Assembly (NCBI GenBank): GCA_014925825.1
Contig: JACGCK010000101.1
Coordinates: forward strand, 62,001 to 126,000
Direction: 5' to 3'
From: Pholiota molesta
Lineage: Eukaryota; Basidiomycota; Agaricomycetes; Agaricales; Strophariaceae
Length of the DNA stretch: 64,000 nucleotides
Shown here piece after piece: positions 47,048 through 59,304 of this stretch. How positions within the stretch are numbered: position 1 is the stretch's first letter; every line of letters begins with the position of its first letter. The translations under genes were made by a program, and so were the position numbers. Below the pieces are notes generated by a model. That model saw only the letters and a program-made list of their open reading frames with translations. It was not told where the DNA came from and searched no databases.

Positions 47048-48832
47048 TCAGTTCTGAGGGGGTTCGCGACCCCATTCGGCGACGCGACTAACCTGTGGAC
47101 AGCCCTGGCTTGGCGGGGAGGAGAATTTCGTTTCCACAAACACCTTCTCGACACCTGCTTGGCGCTTGTCGAATGCATTGTAAAGTTCCGGCATGTCTTC
47201 AAGCGGGACACGATGAGTAATGATACTATTACACGATATAAAGTAGATCAGTCTTTAATTATCAGGTGCAAATTTAATTCTTGACATACAATGTGGGATC
47301 GAACTTCCCAGTCATGATATAATCATTGAGAATCTCATTCCAGTATAGGTGGACGGGCGCTTGACCATTGCCAATCAGTCTGAATGACGATAAGGTTAAC
47401 CGTGAATTTAGTGTTTGAGGGACAATCACATACCTAATTCCCTTCTCCATGAGCGCGCCGACATTGATACCATTGGCGAAGCCAGTATATACAGCGATGA
47501 TACCCGCGCGACCCATTTTCCTGACTGACACCAACATCTCGTTCAAAGTCTCAGGGCTGTCCGTCTCGAGCATCATCATTTTCTGCACTTTGTGCGACAC
47601 CGTCTTCGGTTCATGGAAGGTTCCTAAAGGGATAAACATAAATTCCAAGTCTGTGTTGATATAGAGATAATACTCGCCACAGTCAAGCGCTACGTCGAGG
47701 CCCCTAGGTACCAACTCATACAGTCGCTTTGGAATGTCGGAATGTTTCGAAAAATCAACGGTCTCAATCCCCAGTTTCTCTCGAGCAAAGCGCAGACGCT
47801 CTGGAACTCGATCTATACCGATGACGCGACTAGCACCTTTGATTTGACACCATCGAGCAGCGTACATCCCAATTGGCCCAAGTCCCTGTTGATAGGATTT
47901 AAATTATTGCGAATTTGGTATGAGGATTGAACGTACCCATATGCCAACAACGTCGCCTTCCTTCACACCGGTGTCGGTTACTGTATGGTAACTGGTGGGA
48001 AGGATATCCGAGAGATAGAGCGCTTTCTCGTCTGGGATGCCGTCGGGGATGGGAAGAAGATTGACATCGCCTTTGGGCACGCGAGCATATTCTGCCTGTC
48101 CACCAGGCCAGCCCCCTGTAAAGTGCGAATAACCGAAAAACCCAGCATCAGCTTGGCCGTACATAGCACGCTGTAAACTAACAGAGGGGTTTGAATTAGA
48201 GAAAGCACCGTACCCCATGACCAAGAACCAGTCAAACGTACGAAGAATTGTTGGTTTTATCACAGAATGAAGAAAGCTTTTGCTTGCAATAGTAACAGTC
48301 GCCGCAGGCGACCTGGAATGATGCTACGACACGCTGGCCGACTTTGATGTTGGTTACTCCGGGCCCAACCTTGTCAACGATACCCATAAACTGATCATAG
48401 TACAATAAGTGGCGGTCGAAGTTGATATATGTGATCAACGTACCTCATGTCCGAGAATATCCCCCTTCTGCATTGTCATGATTTCTGAATGGTACCTAAG
48501 GCGGCGATTAGTTAGTGAGAATGTTAGTATACAGTAGTTGGGAATACGCACAAATGGAGGTCTGAACCACAGATGGTTGTTCCAGTGACTTTCAGGATGA
48601 CATCGTCAGGCTCAGTGATATCAGGAATGGGTACGTCGGTAATTCGAACATCCTTATTTCCGAACCAAGTTAAGGCTTTCATCGTCGCGCCATCAGGTCT
48701 ATGCTTATATTGTGGGTGCACCTCGGTCTCGACGGTGCCGAGATGCTGCAGGTTCCGCGAGTAAGCTTTCCTCACCAATCATCGGGTTGAGATTCGACGT
48801 ACACTTTGAGCGGCGTTGGCTAAAGCTTGCAT
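47048..48832 (-). CDS. Zinc-dependent alcohol dehydrogenase, formaldehyde-dehydrogenase-like
   Basis: A cytosolic medium-chain dehydrogenase. A short first exon [10 protein letters not shown] starts at 48832; the second begins [17 protein letters not shown] and leads to [20 protein letters not shown]. Then come the catalytic zinc Cys in [10 protein letters not shown], the GHE segment ([18 protein letters not shown]), the structural zinc cysteines in [15 protein letters not shown], the NAD-binding start [17 protein letters not shown] and [12 protein letters not shown], the insert [18 protein letters not shown] typical of the glutathione-independent formaldehyde dehydrogenase branch, and the C-terminal [19 protein letters not shown]. 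All ligands I can see are intact. In this neighbourhood it could oxidise an alcohol made by a P450, or formaldehyde released by O-demethylation; both are inference. Confidence 0.88.
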
Positions 48833-49257
48833 TATGTTGTGGATAGATTTGAAAAAAAAATGTTATGGGGTTTCAGAAAGGCATCGCCTCTTATATGGAC
48901 TTTTTGAGACAAAAGGGGCCTTGTAGAGTACGCAGTACGCGATGATTCAGTTCATGACATCATGAGCCACGGAGGCAGTCAGGCAGAGACCAAGTGGAGG
49001 CAGCCATCCCCGCCAGTCTAAATATAGGGTGGCCTAAATATAGGGTATCAGATCCTCTGACGTCGATTAACAACATACAAAGTGTGCTAGAAATTTGAAA
49101 GAACACCCCGGAGAGCGATATTCAGAGAACCTGTTCAAGTTCAATCCATGCCTTCCAACAACATCTTGTGGCGGGGGTCATGGCATAAATTTCACGCCAT
49201 ACCGGCAGCAATTGGAGGCTCAGGCACACGTGCCGACGGGCGCCTAATACTTTCACC
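48833..49257. other. Intergenic, ADH promoter
   Basis: No gene. A short direct repeat CTAAATATAGGGT occurs near 49019-49047. Confidence 0.45.
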
Positions 49258-49357
49258 GCCCGCCTAGCTCAATCGGATAGAGCGTCAGACTCTTAACAGG
49301 CGGGTCAGATCCGTTCGGATCATCTGAAGGCTGCGAGTTCGACCCTCGCGGTGGGCT
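49258..49357 (+). tRNA. tRNA-Lys (anticodon CTT) with 26-nt intron, copy 1
   Basis: Acceptor GCCCGCC with GGTGGGC, D-arm AGCTCAATCGGATAGAGC, anticodon stem TCAGA/TCTGA around CTCTTA...A, T-arm GCGAG TTCGACC CTCGC. The intron starts one base after the anticodon and contains the hairpin GATCCGTTCGGATC. Confidence 0.93.
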
Positions 49358-49821
49358 AATGTATCATTTTTTGTTTTCTTCTTCTAGACTTGAAGACTTC
49401 TGGTAGGCTGTCTGTCGTTCGGATTCCGTTCATGCGTTCCTTCGGTCACATTGGTGTTTCGACAGAGGCCGTGAAGAGGAACTTGACGTTGACAGTTGAA
49501 CAATACTCTGAGCATCCAACCACGGTACTCCCCGACCTATGTTCTATTCCAAATCACTTTATCGTCTCTGAAAATCTCAACCGGACAAGGTATAACTTTC
49601 ACTACGAATGTATTTCAGCACATCGCAAACTGACATTAAACTGATCAAAGAGCAGTCCCAATGGCTGGCAAACGCAGAATATTTCAAAAACCCAGACGCC
49701 ATTCACACTCAACAATACTTTTCTTTTCGACATGAACCGGATGAATTTCGACAAGTGCCACGGACGGAACGAGACCAAGGCTCGGGGAACACGTGATGGA
49801 CGGGCGCCTAAACCTTCCACC
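49358..49821. other. Spacer between the two tRNA-Lys genes
   Basis: No gene supported. The last bases before copy 2 (GGGCGCCTAAACCTTCCACC) repeat the 5' flank of copy 1. Confidence 0.5.
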
Positions 49822-49926
49822 GCCCGCCTAGCTCAATCGGATAGAGCGTCAGACTCTTATGAAGGGCGTGCATAACCCATTGCTTCCGCAATCTGAAGGC
49901 TGCGAGTTCGACCCTCGCGGTGGGCT
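49822..49926 (+). tRNA. tRNA-Lys (anticodon CTT) with 31-nt intron, copy 2
   Basis: The exons are identical to copy 1 and the 5' flank is nearly so. The intron (begins TGAAGGGCGTGC, ends GCTTCCGCA) has no evident similarity to that of copy 1 but sits at the same position. All arms pair, so it should be functional if the splicing endonuclease accepts the intron. Confidence 0.9.
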
Positions 49927-50144
49927 ATCGTTTCATCATTTTTTATTTTTTTGTAGGCTTCAGTTTGCTGTTTTGATTCTGATTCCCAAACTGTTCTTTT
50001 TTTCTCCGTTTGACTTTCCATCAAGGCGTTCGATTTCAAAATGCTCGAGATATCCCTTGAACCTATATACTCTGCCTACAAAAGCATTCAACTAGTACCT
50101 ACAACATCATTCCAAACCCATCCAGGACCATCCTTCACCGGGCC

Positions 50145-52531
50145 TCACCCCCTCCGAACAAACGTAACCGGAACGTCCTTAATCCCCAGCGTCAGCAGCA
50201 CCTTCGCATCCACCACCCGCGCCCTCCACTCCTCCCTCGTTTCCTTACCCTGCAGCGTCGGCCGCACCCGGTACTCCCGGAGCAGCATCGTCAGGAAGCA
50301 CACCGCCTCCGTGGTCGCGAATTTGCGCCCGATACACGTGCGGGGACCTATGAAACGATCGTTGGCCCCGTTAGCATGGTCGTATTTTATGTGTATTGGA
50401 TGACGGGGAAAGAGTTGGGGGTGGACTGACCGATACTGAACGCGGTGAACGCCTCGGATTCATTCGACACGCCGTACCACCTCGACGGGCGATACTCTTC
50501 GGGACTGTCGAAATACCTCGGGTTGTATTCTTTCAAACACCATGGTGAGCGCTGCGATTGCGAATGTGTCGAGGGGGGATATACACTCACGAACGCCGAT
50601 CATATCGACCAAGACCTGGGTTCCTTTCGGTACGGGCACGATCTTGCTCCCCTCTTCGCCATGAGGGTTAGGGATTTCAAGTACCGTATCCTCGAACGCC
50701 TCCCGAATCATGATATACCCGGAAGCTGAATCGACATCATCAGCACTGATGGATAGTACATTAACAAGCGTAAGATTATACGTACGGAAGAGCCTCAGAG
50801 CTTCGTAAAAGGCTGCAAGCACTTTGTCAAGCTTCCCATAATCCTCATAGGTCTAGGAAATGGTTATCAGGATGTACGGATTGGACGAAAAGATCATAGC
50901 AAGCTGACCGGGTCACGGGTATGCCCAACGACGGAGATGATATGCTGATAAAGTTCTTCTTGTATATCGTCGTGGAGGGCAAGGAAACCAAGCGTCGCCG
51001 CCAGGGTATGCGCAGTAGTTTCTGAATTTAAATTAACATCTCAGGCGCTCATTTGCAACGGAACGAGAATACTCACCATGTCCTGCAAACAGCATGATAA
51101 AGACGTTCCCAATCTAATCAGAAGCGATTTAATGAGTCCACGATATCAGAGGGGATGGTCTGCGGAAATAACGCACCAGCTCTTCATCGTCCAACTTGAA
51201 CTTCCCTCCTTCATCCTCGTTCGCCTTGACCAGCAGCGAAAACGCATCTTCGCCCAGACTACTCGGCCCGTCCACGCCGCGTCCACTCAGCTCAGCCTTG
51301 CGCTCCGCGACCTGCGTCTGCATGAACCCCCTGAGCACTTTCTGTCCTTCGACGCAGTCCTGCATTCTGAGAAAAGACAATCAACACCAGATATCAACCT
51401 GAAAGTAGTTAAGAGAAAGGCGGGATGGGATGGTGCATACTTTTTGAACGGTAGATTCTGGATCCATTTGGGGACAAATGTCGAGATCATAAAGGTGTCT
51501 GCAACGACGCGTAACGTCTCTTGGATGGACATCCGCCCATCGGCTGCCCTCGGCGGTTCCGACCAGGTGAATGAAAACCCGAATCCACATCGTCCTATGA
51601 TCAAAAGCGCCAGCTGAATCGAAGGCCATCTCACGGTAAGTATGGACATGGATGCAGTAGCACACCATTAACGCACCTTAAAGGTCACCGATTGTACTGC
51701 GGGCAAGCTGATTTCTTTCTTATCCGTCCAGCCTTCTTCCGATATCATCTCGCGGTACGTTGTCAGCGTTTCTCGCCAAACCATCTCAAACCTGCACAAC
51801 AGTGTAAGTGAGCAAAGATATTCTGAATAGTCCTAGCAAGTGAATTGTACGCACAACTTATTGTTAAACGCAGGACCCATAATTCGACGATGTTTTCGCC
51901 ACACATCCCCATCGGAAGCGACAAGATTCATTCCCCAGACGCTGGCACATAATTGCAATGTAAATCAAAGCAATCGAAATCAACGAAGAGGGAGGGACGC
52001 ACAGAAGCGATTGGCTGGCGGATTCCGGCTTGTAAAAACTCCTGCCTCCACTGCTGGAAGCCACCTGCCTGGTAACATCGATATTGGAAGTATAGAACGT
52101 CGGCGGTCCCGCAAGGAGAGGTACGAGGGAAATAGTGTCGTTTCCATAGCGCGTATACACTATCCACGATGTATCAGTCTGACGGGGCACCACGAGAAGT
52201 TAACGGCACTCCACTCACAAGTACGCCGCCAATTCCACACAAAATAGAAGCCTGGGTTCCACCATGTTGTTGGGAGGAGGACTCCAGGTAGACTGAAAGG
52301 GTGGAATAGCACACGGAAGCCTGGAATATGGCTGACCGCCTGCGATCGTGTGTCGGTAAGTAGTGCTTTACAACACAAGAAATAATTGCAGACCTTCAGA
52401 CCCTGAGGGTATTTCAACACCTTAGACCCAAGGAATATGACAAAGAGCGCAGAAAAGACACTAGAGATGCTGATGTGACCACGCAGGTCATCCACCAGCC
52501 CGAGAGCAAGGCCAGTTGAATTCGCAGACAT
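50145..52531 (-). CDS. Cytochrome P450 C, inverted paralogue of P450 B
   Basis: Starts at 52531 (MSANSTGLALGLVDDLRGH) with anchor VFSALFVIFLGSKVL. The same exon structure as P450 B is readable: RYGNDTISLVPLLAGPPTFY, WGMNLVASDGDVWRKHRRIM, LALLIIGRCGFGFSFTWSE, FMQTQVAERKAELSGRGVDG, FAGHETTAHTLAA, YEDYGKLDKVLAAFYEALRL with the ExxR, IREAFEDTVLEIPNPHGEEG, RYFDSPEEYRPSRWYGVSNE and the haem loop FSIGPRTCIGRKFATTEA. The acceptor before TYEDYGK is a normal CCTAG. The 3' exons are distinctly GC-rich at third positions (for example 50150-50345), unlike P450 B, so the copies have drifted in base composition. It is intact as far as I can see; the substrate is unknown. Confidence 0.88.
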
Positions 52532-53009
52532 GTTCTCGGCTGCCAGAGAGGGAGAACTTGAAGAAGGCTGGAGTGGGACGGTTGAAACCAGCCTCAAGGA
52601 CAAGAGGATATTAAGTAGCGATTTTCAAGCACTCTGTCGTGTGAATAGAGGCTCAAGCAGGACAGGATTGTCAACCACTGCCAGCAGTCCAAAAAAGCCC
52701 AGCGACATGAGGTTGACATCACAAGTGTGTGCGCAATACGGCCATCTCGGAGCTTAATTGACATTCCAGTCGGGTAAACCAGTACGCGGTAACTGCCGTG
52801 CTAGCCGTGCACCGGGCCGACGTAGGCCGACGTTCGTAATATCGATGACAGGCATTTCTGGGCAAGTTTCTGCAGTTTCTGGGCATCTTATACATACGCA
52901 TGGAATTTGTGTAGAATTTGTGTAGAATATCTGCTATTTCTTCCAGATGGGTTCAGAAAATGACCAAATTACTGCAAAATCCAGCAATGAAGCACCGTAT
53001 TCTCATTCG
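52532..53009. other. Intergenic, P450 C promoter
   Basis: No gene. The part next to P450 C matches the P450 B leader in inverted orientation. Confidence 0.5.
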
Positions 53010-54773
53010 TCATATCATCTCCAAGGCTCGTTGAACATCATCAGCTATGGATGTATCCCAAGTCCATCGCCACTCCTTCTCAATCGCTTGCCACACAGGC
53101 AGCAGTCTTTCCAACGAGACCGCGTCCCCCTCCTTCACATCCTCAAACCCAGGAACTTCGAGATCATACCGAAGCCCTTGGCTCCTAGAAGCGTCCGCCA
53201 CAAAATTGCCAAAGGGCGTCCGGATCGTATTGTAGACCTCTGCAATTTTCGAAACGTCGACAGCCTCATCCTTCCGAAGGGCCTTGTTCAGGACCTGGCC
53301 GAGGATGTAGGCATCCTGATCATGTAGGATGAATATGTATTGCAAAATATAGCAGAATTCACGGTTTGCAGCTGCTTACCTCGATCGCCTGCCCCGCGCC
53401 ATTCCCAAGGTGAGGACCCATTGCATGTGCCTGTGCATTGAATAAAATAGAAGCCCGTAGATAGATTTATGCGGAACTCACCGAGTCTCCCAGAAGAAAA
53501 ACGGAGCCTTCAGCATATCTATCCAAGGGTCTGACAACCTCAACCGCCCACCTGGACGGATTGTGAACGTTCTATAGCCACCCAAACAAAAAATGCGGAA
53601 CCCCATTAGTTGGATGAACAAAACCTACGACGAGCGTCAAACGCGCTATTCACCCTGGTGATGCATTGGACCTCTTTGGACCACTTCTCGTAGAGGGACG
53701 AGACGGCGTCCGTGGTCGATTCCGTCACGGCGGGCCCCTCCACGAACGTGCCCTCTTTATCGAACTCGGAGACATAAGCTGCGACGTTGACGAGCTTCCC
53801 GCGGGAGATGGGATACGAGACGACGTGCTATGTGGCTCTCACATCAAACCGTCGCTCTTGAATATCAAGGGATTGGACCTTACCTTGGACTTTCCCATAT
53901 ACTGCGAATGTAATCAGTCCATCTCCGCTGTGTAACGGAATAATATCGAAAGGCACGAACCACAACGGGATCCGTCAAGCAAGGATGGTGCGGCATTTCC
54001 TTCCGGATCAGCTCACTGTCAATCATACTTCTGTAAATAATGGATCCACTCCAGACAGGCCGGGCCTTCGTCTCCGCCTCCCCCTCGCTCAGATCATAGA
54101 GCCTCGCCAGAAAACCCTTGCGAACAACAGAATGCACACCGTCTGCACCCACGAGTATATCGCACATCGCCGTCTCTCCATTTCTGAAATGCAGTTCTAT
54201 TTCTTCGCCGGACTGTCGATACGATACCAAGCGCCTGTTGAGGTGAACTTGGGTGTTCGGGGAGATATTCTTCAAGAGGACAGTTTGGACGTCGGCTCTG
54301 TGGAAGCCGATGGAGCCCAGCATGATATCAGGGAGTCGAACGTCCTCCTGCTGGTCGCTCTTTTTCATAAGAAACGGCCGCTCTGCAGCGTATAGGTACA
54401 CAAAGCATCAGAAATGTACACGACAGATTGAATTGGAAGCCACGCACTTGGTATCCCTTCCGAAGGTGGTTCTTGCCCAGGATTCATATACGCGACGAGA
54501 TCATCCTCCAATCCCAGATCCTTAATTATCTCCCATCCTCGCGGCCAAATTGTGATCCCCGCGCCCACTTGCGTCAGCTTCGCTGCAGCCTCGTAGATAT
54601 CAACCTGGATAAGCGCATCGAGGTCCAAGCGGGTAATAGCCACGGCTAATGTCAAGCCGCCAATACCACCTCCACTATCGCACAGATGATATACCAGCCG
54701 ATTTAGATTGAGGGGCAAAAAAAAAATCAAGGACTTACACGATTGCCAGCCTCAGTTTCGGAGCGCTTGTCAT
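53010..54773 (-). CDS. FAD-dependent monooxygenase, salicylate-hydroxylase-like
   Basis: A flavin aromatic hydroxylase type enzyme. The first exon (start 54773) MTSAPKLRLAIV joins over an intron to GGGIGGLTLAVAITRLDLDA, the dinucleotide-binding GxGxxG. Then come the FAD-ribose Glu region VDIYEAAAKLTQVGAGITIW, the mid-domain DG motif CDILVGADGVHSVVRKGF and the second FAD block, which reads VFLLGDSAHAMGPHLGNGAG (GD motif) across an intron. The C-terminal helix region is DAYILGQVLNKALRKDEAVD. No membrane segment or signal peptide. With two P450s, an ADH and an MFS transporter nearby it fits an aromatic-modifying or degrading pathway; that link rests on position only. Confidence 0.88.
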
Positions 54774-57567
54774 TTCTCTCTGAGAGGAAGAGGGTGTCTT
54801 CAAGGGTTTTTTCCCTATCAGCCAGCCAAAATGGCCCCCCTGTACGCTTTAGTACCGTCCCCATCATTGATGCTAGTATCATGTCGACATCATGTGCTAT
54901 ATTTGGCTCCGCTCGGATAGTTGCATTCCGGACTAAGTGCACTGTGTACGCTCGTTCACCTGTTCATCGGCCCCTTCCAGCCCCTTCCCCTCCCGCGCCG
55001 TCTTGCCTTGCTCGAACACGCGCACGCGCACGTGAGGACACTGTGGACGCGTACGCGCGCAGAGACAGCCGCGAGGACGCAGTATGTACGCCCCATCTCG
55101 GCGCTCGTTCGTCTGCCTGCCTGTCCGCCACCCGACGCGTAGGTGGGAGACAACGGCGCCGGCACCCGCGCCATGTCTCCGCTGCTCCCCATCTCAGTCG
55201 CCGCCACCTCCCCTTCCCGACTGTTAAGTAGAACGACGACGAATGCGCTGGCTTAGATTTTCATGGGGCCATTGGGCACTGAGGATGATCTTCTTCAATC
55301 ATGATACACATACCTAACCTAGAAGCTGACTGAGGACCAGATATACTCCATTCATCATGTCCGTCCGTCAAGCAGCCTGCATCTGGGTATTTCATTGTTG
55401 ATAGCGATGTCGCGACCATGCAGACTCGGTCGTAGCATTATGATTCGCATGCAAATACATCCAACGACAGAACCGGTGCCAGCCACGACGTTCAGCTTTG
55501 CTTTCACTGGGGCGGATAGCGCTCCTGAATGGCGATGAATCCTGCCTTGTTTGGCGCCTAGAAAAAACTTACTTGCGCAGAGCTGACTACATGAATCCGT
55601 ACTCGCAGACGAAGAACTGAGAGAAGTGAATTTTCAAAGCTCCTCACATCCCGCAATCCTTATTTCGAAATTTCAATCTAAATCTTTAGCTCTTTTTCTC
55701 TTTTTCTCTTTTCAAACTTCCGTGCAAGTACTGCCTTCCAGTAAATTCCCAACTCTGAACGTTGAACGTTGAACGTTGAGCCTCGAACCCTCAATTCAAA
55801 CCAAAATACACTCCCCATGCCGTAACCCTTCCAACGAAAATTCTCGAACTAATTAACCGCACACAAGCCCGCAGGCAGGGAGGGTGTCGGAGTAGTGCTA
55901 CTCAAACCTTCCCCAAACCTAATTATCCTCGCGCTGCCACGCACCCCAGCCGACCTCCCCGCTCCCCGCTCCCCGGCGAAGTACCCCCCAATCCAAGTCC
56001 CATCACAAAGCCACTATCAACGGACCCAACACCCTCATCAAGCCCCGAGCTTGTCAACCGTTGCTCGCACCATAGTATCTACTTACTTCCTAAACTAAAG
56101 CCATTATTATTAGTCTTGTCAATCTTCTTCGTCTACTTTCTGACTTCTATTATTACTACTGCCCGTTTTGAACAATGAAGGCTCTGATTATCGTCCACAC
56201 TATGCAAGTCCCACAAGCCAAGAATACATCCCTGGCAGGCTGGCGCTATCTCTGGCGCTACAACTCTCAGATCAGAGACCAATCCTAACGCGCTAGCTAG
56301 CCTAAAATCTATCACCAATCCACAACCATACGCGTAGTCCAGCTCAGCGACGAAGTCAATCGCACACATGCACATCAAAGCGTCGGAAACCACGCACGGC
56401 CTCGCGCGCGCTCTCTCAATCAGCGACGGGCTCCGTGCGCACCGGAAATCCCCCACGAAGCCCAAGGATCACCAACCATCAACGACGTCAATGTATATCC
56501 GTCCGTGCGTCTTAATTCCCGTTCCCAAGAAGCGCAGTCTAATCTAGTCTAATTCTTTCTGCTCAGCGCGTTCCACCGCTCCCCGCGCGGTACTTACCCT
56601 TATTTTCGGTCGGCGTCGCAGTTTCAGAAACGGCACCACCGAATCTCCTCGGCCTAACGTCATGCATCATGCACCACGTCACCATAAGTATAACACAAAT
56701 GCACATCAACGGCCATGTCGAAGAAGAAGAAAAAAAAACGAGCAACACGGAACGAACAAGAAGTGCGCTTATGCAGCAAATTGCGACGACGTTCTATTTG
56801 TGGGGGGTACAACAAAAGATAATGAATAATTCTACAAGGTTTTGATTTCATGTATATGGAGTGATGGCACATCGGCTTCGGATTCTGGAGAATGAAAGGA
56901 GCGGGAGACGGGCATCGCTGCCCTTCATTCGACCACATTCGAAGCTCCAGAACGACAGTGCCAATCACGATCGGGATTGAAGAAGAAGAATGCGAAAGTA
57001 ATAAAAAATGCGAGCGACGGTGATTGAGGGACGCGGGGAGAAGCCGAGAATTAAAAGCTCTCGGACGAAGGAAAAGGTAGTGATGGACGGTGTGGACGGG
57101 GAGAAAATAAAATCTTCCATTTTCACGGCAACTCTTCATCGGACACCAGAGTTGACTCTCCATAGAAGAGTCATATGGACGAGCAACATCATTTAACATG
57201 TTCACGTCACAATAATCCACAAGGGACAATGAAGAGCACCGGATAATGGAAGAAATGACCGTGTATAATCTTTAAGAATAAAAGAGAACGCGCGCGGAGT
57301 GAATGACAGTTTGTGGAAATGAGAGAAGGCGCAAGCCTGTAATGGGGAAGTGGAAGGAGGTTGTCCATGGTATTCGAAAGCGATAGCGATAGCGATTGAC
57401 GATGCGGGTATGATGATAACTTCTGCTCGATGTGGGAAAGCATTTGGAAAGCGAGATGAATGACGTAACTAGAAGGGGTATGCTGTATGCTGACTATACT
57501 TTTTTTGGGGCGCGATGTCGTCATGGACCGACACTATCTCTAAAGGATAGACTGATGATGAGCTGGG
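54774..57567. other. Long intergenic region, no gene supported
   Basis: 2.8 kb between the FMO start and the stop of the next minus-strand gene. Frames at 54743-55231 and 56660-57229 have no motif. A 9-bp repeat (GAACGTTGA, three copies) is at about 55755-55780, and GCGATA repeats lie near 57380. Confidence 0.5.
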
Positions 57568-59304
57568 CTAGTAAGGAGGTCTCTTGAAGTCGTCTGCGAT
57601 CACCTGTGCTTCTGGATCATACACGTCTCGATTAGACTTGCCCGAGGCATCGTAATCGCCATACGCGCTTTTATCAATGGGGCTTTCGAAAGTTTCCATC
57701 TAGAAGATGCAGTAGTGTATCAATATAAAATTATCGTCAGAGAGAAGATGCTAGGGAGTGAACGCACTTGTACGTGAACACCCGGCTCTGCATTCGCGGT
57801 CGATACCTTAGTTGAAAGTTTAGGACGATGACCTGCCGACATATTGGTACGGAAGGCGATGGTAGAGCCACCAGTTGTAACGCTGGGGCGGTATTAGACC
57901 GGTCGTCGGCTATGCACAGTAAAGAAATAACGTACGGGAATGTTTGCGCCCCGTTGTTCGAAAAGTTGCTCAGCCGGCGGACAATACGGCAAGCTACAAT
58001 CTATCGTAACGTGAGTCAGCTGGAGCTCAATCAAAAGATAGTTAAAAGAGGTTACCGAAGAGATAATGGCGGCGGGGACATTCGCGATAATGGACATGAC
58101 GGGGTTCAGGTTCATGAGCATGAAAATCTTCAAAAATGATCAGCTGAGTGAATAAGAATGTAATATAAAATTTCTTACTGTTGCAACGAGGTTGGCCAAG
58201 AACCTGGGTTTTACGTGAGCATATGAATACTTCAACGACATTGGAATAGTCACTTACGCCATCAAAAAGAAGATCAGACCATCAGTAAAGATGAGCTCGA
58301 CCAGTTTGGAACGACCAGTTTTAGGGTAGAGCAATTTGAACGCCGTCAACAATAAGACCACGAAGTCGAAACACATTGAATAAATAAACGTGATCGCCAG
58401 GAGTTTGTTGTCGGTGTTGGTAATGACGCATTGGCCGTCAAGCCACTGCGCTTTCAGCAGAACACCTATACTCGATATTAGAAGGTTTTCCAACAGGATT
58501 CAGAGCGCAATATACCGTGAAGTAGGAGCGACCAATGTCCCATAATAATACCAACGAGAGGCACGACGATGTACCACTTCCTGGACCACACTGCCATTCT
58601 GATCCCCGATGCTTTAGTTGAATATATGCGTGGTAAATGCGTGTACTTACGTCCTCAGAGAGAGATTGATACTCGCAAGACCAATAGCGGCATTTCCAAA
58701 GCACTAACCATCAAATCAGCATAGCGCGACCCCGAAAAGGCGCATATATTCCCTACCTGATTGAAAGTGTACAAGTTTTGACAATTGATTTCCCTAACGA
58801 AAATTAAGGTGAGTATGAACTGGCATGCATAAGGCGAGATAAGCTCGCACGTTGTTACGTTCAATGCAATGGCTCTGATAGATTCCAATGAGTGCTAGTC
58901 AAGTGAGGAACAGAGTTGAGAGACGTACATTCCAACCAACGCAAACAGTAGACAGTAGCGGTTCAAGAAGTAGAAGATCTATGTGACGTCAAATAAGCCA
59001 AGCATAGCGCAGAAGACGCGTCGACGCGACCCACCATTGGCCAACGGAATGTCTTCTTGCGCGAGATGTACGCCCAGTCGAAATCCAAGGAGACAACCCA
59101 CTCCCATCTGCGTATTCTCGTCAGACGCATCAGCGAGGCCGGCGAGGACATTGCTCACATATATAAGCCCAAGAGAACGTGCATAAGCCTATCGAAGGCC
59201 TCTGTTGGGTGCAGCGGGCGTTATGAGCGGCGGTATGCAGCATGAATGGAAGAAGACATACGGCCATCCTTGATGATCTCGGCGGTGGACTTCCAGTCAA
59301 CCAT
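57568..59304 (-). CDS. Seven-helix membrane protein of unknown function (basidiomycete family)
   Basis: About nine exons. The start at 59304 gives MVDWKSTAEIIKDGQAFDRL. Hydrophobic segments follow in order: LMHVLLGLYIWEWVVSL, IFYFLNRYCLLFALVGIAIA, FGNAAIGLASINLSLRTMAV, YIVVPLVGIIMGHWSLLLHG, LLAITFIYSMCFDFVVLLLT, ELIFTDGLIFFLMAFLANLV and FMLMNLNPVMSIIANVPAAI, giving seven helices. A cytosolic tail has IVACRIVRRLSNF, Ser/Thr-rich sequence and a conserved end DPEAQVIADDFKRPPY. This is a widespread conserved family in mushroom genomes to my knowledge, with no assigned role; the seven-helix layout and short tail recall receptors, but no G-protein-coupling motif or retinal lysine is evident. Confidence 0.78.

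Noticed and set aside
34602..54773. A classical secondary-metabolite cluster
   Set aside because: No polyketide, peptide or terpene synthase or prenyltransferase is visible, so only a loose oxidative group is claimed.
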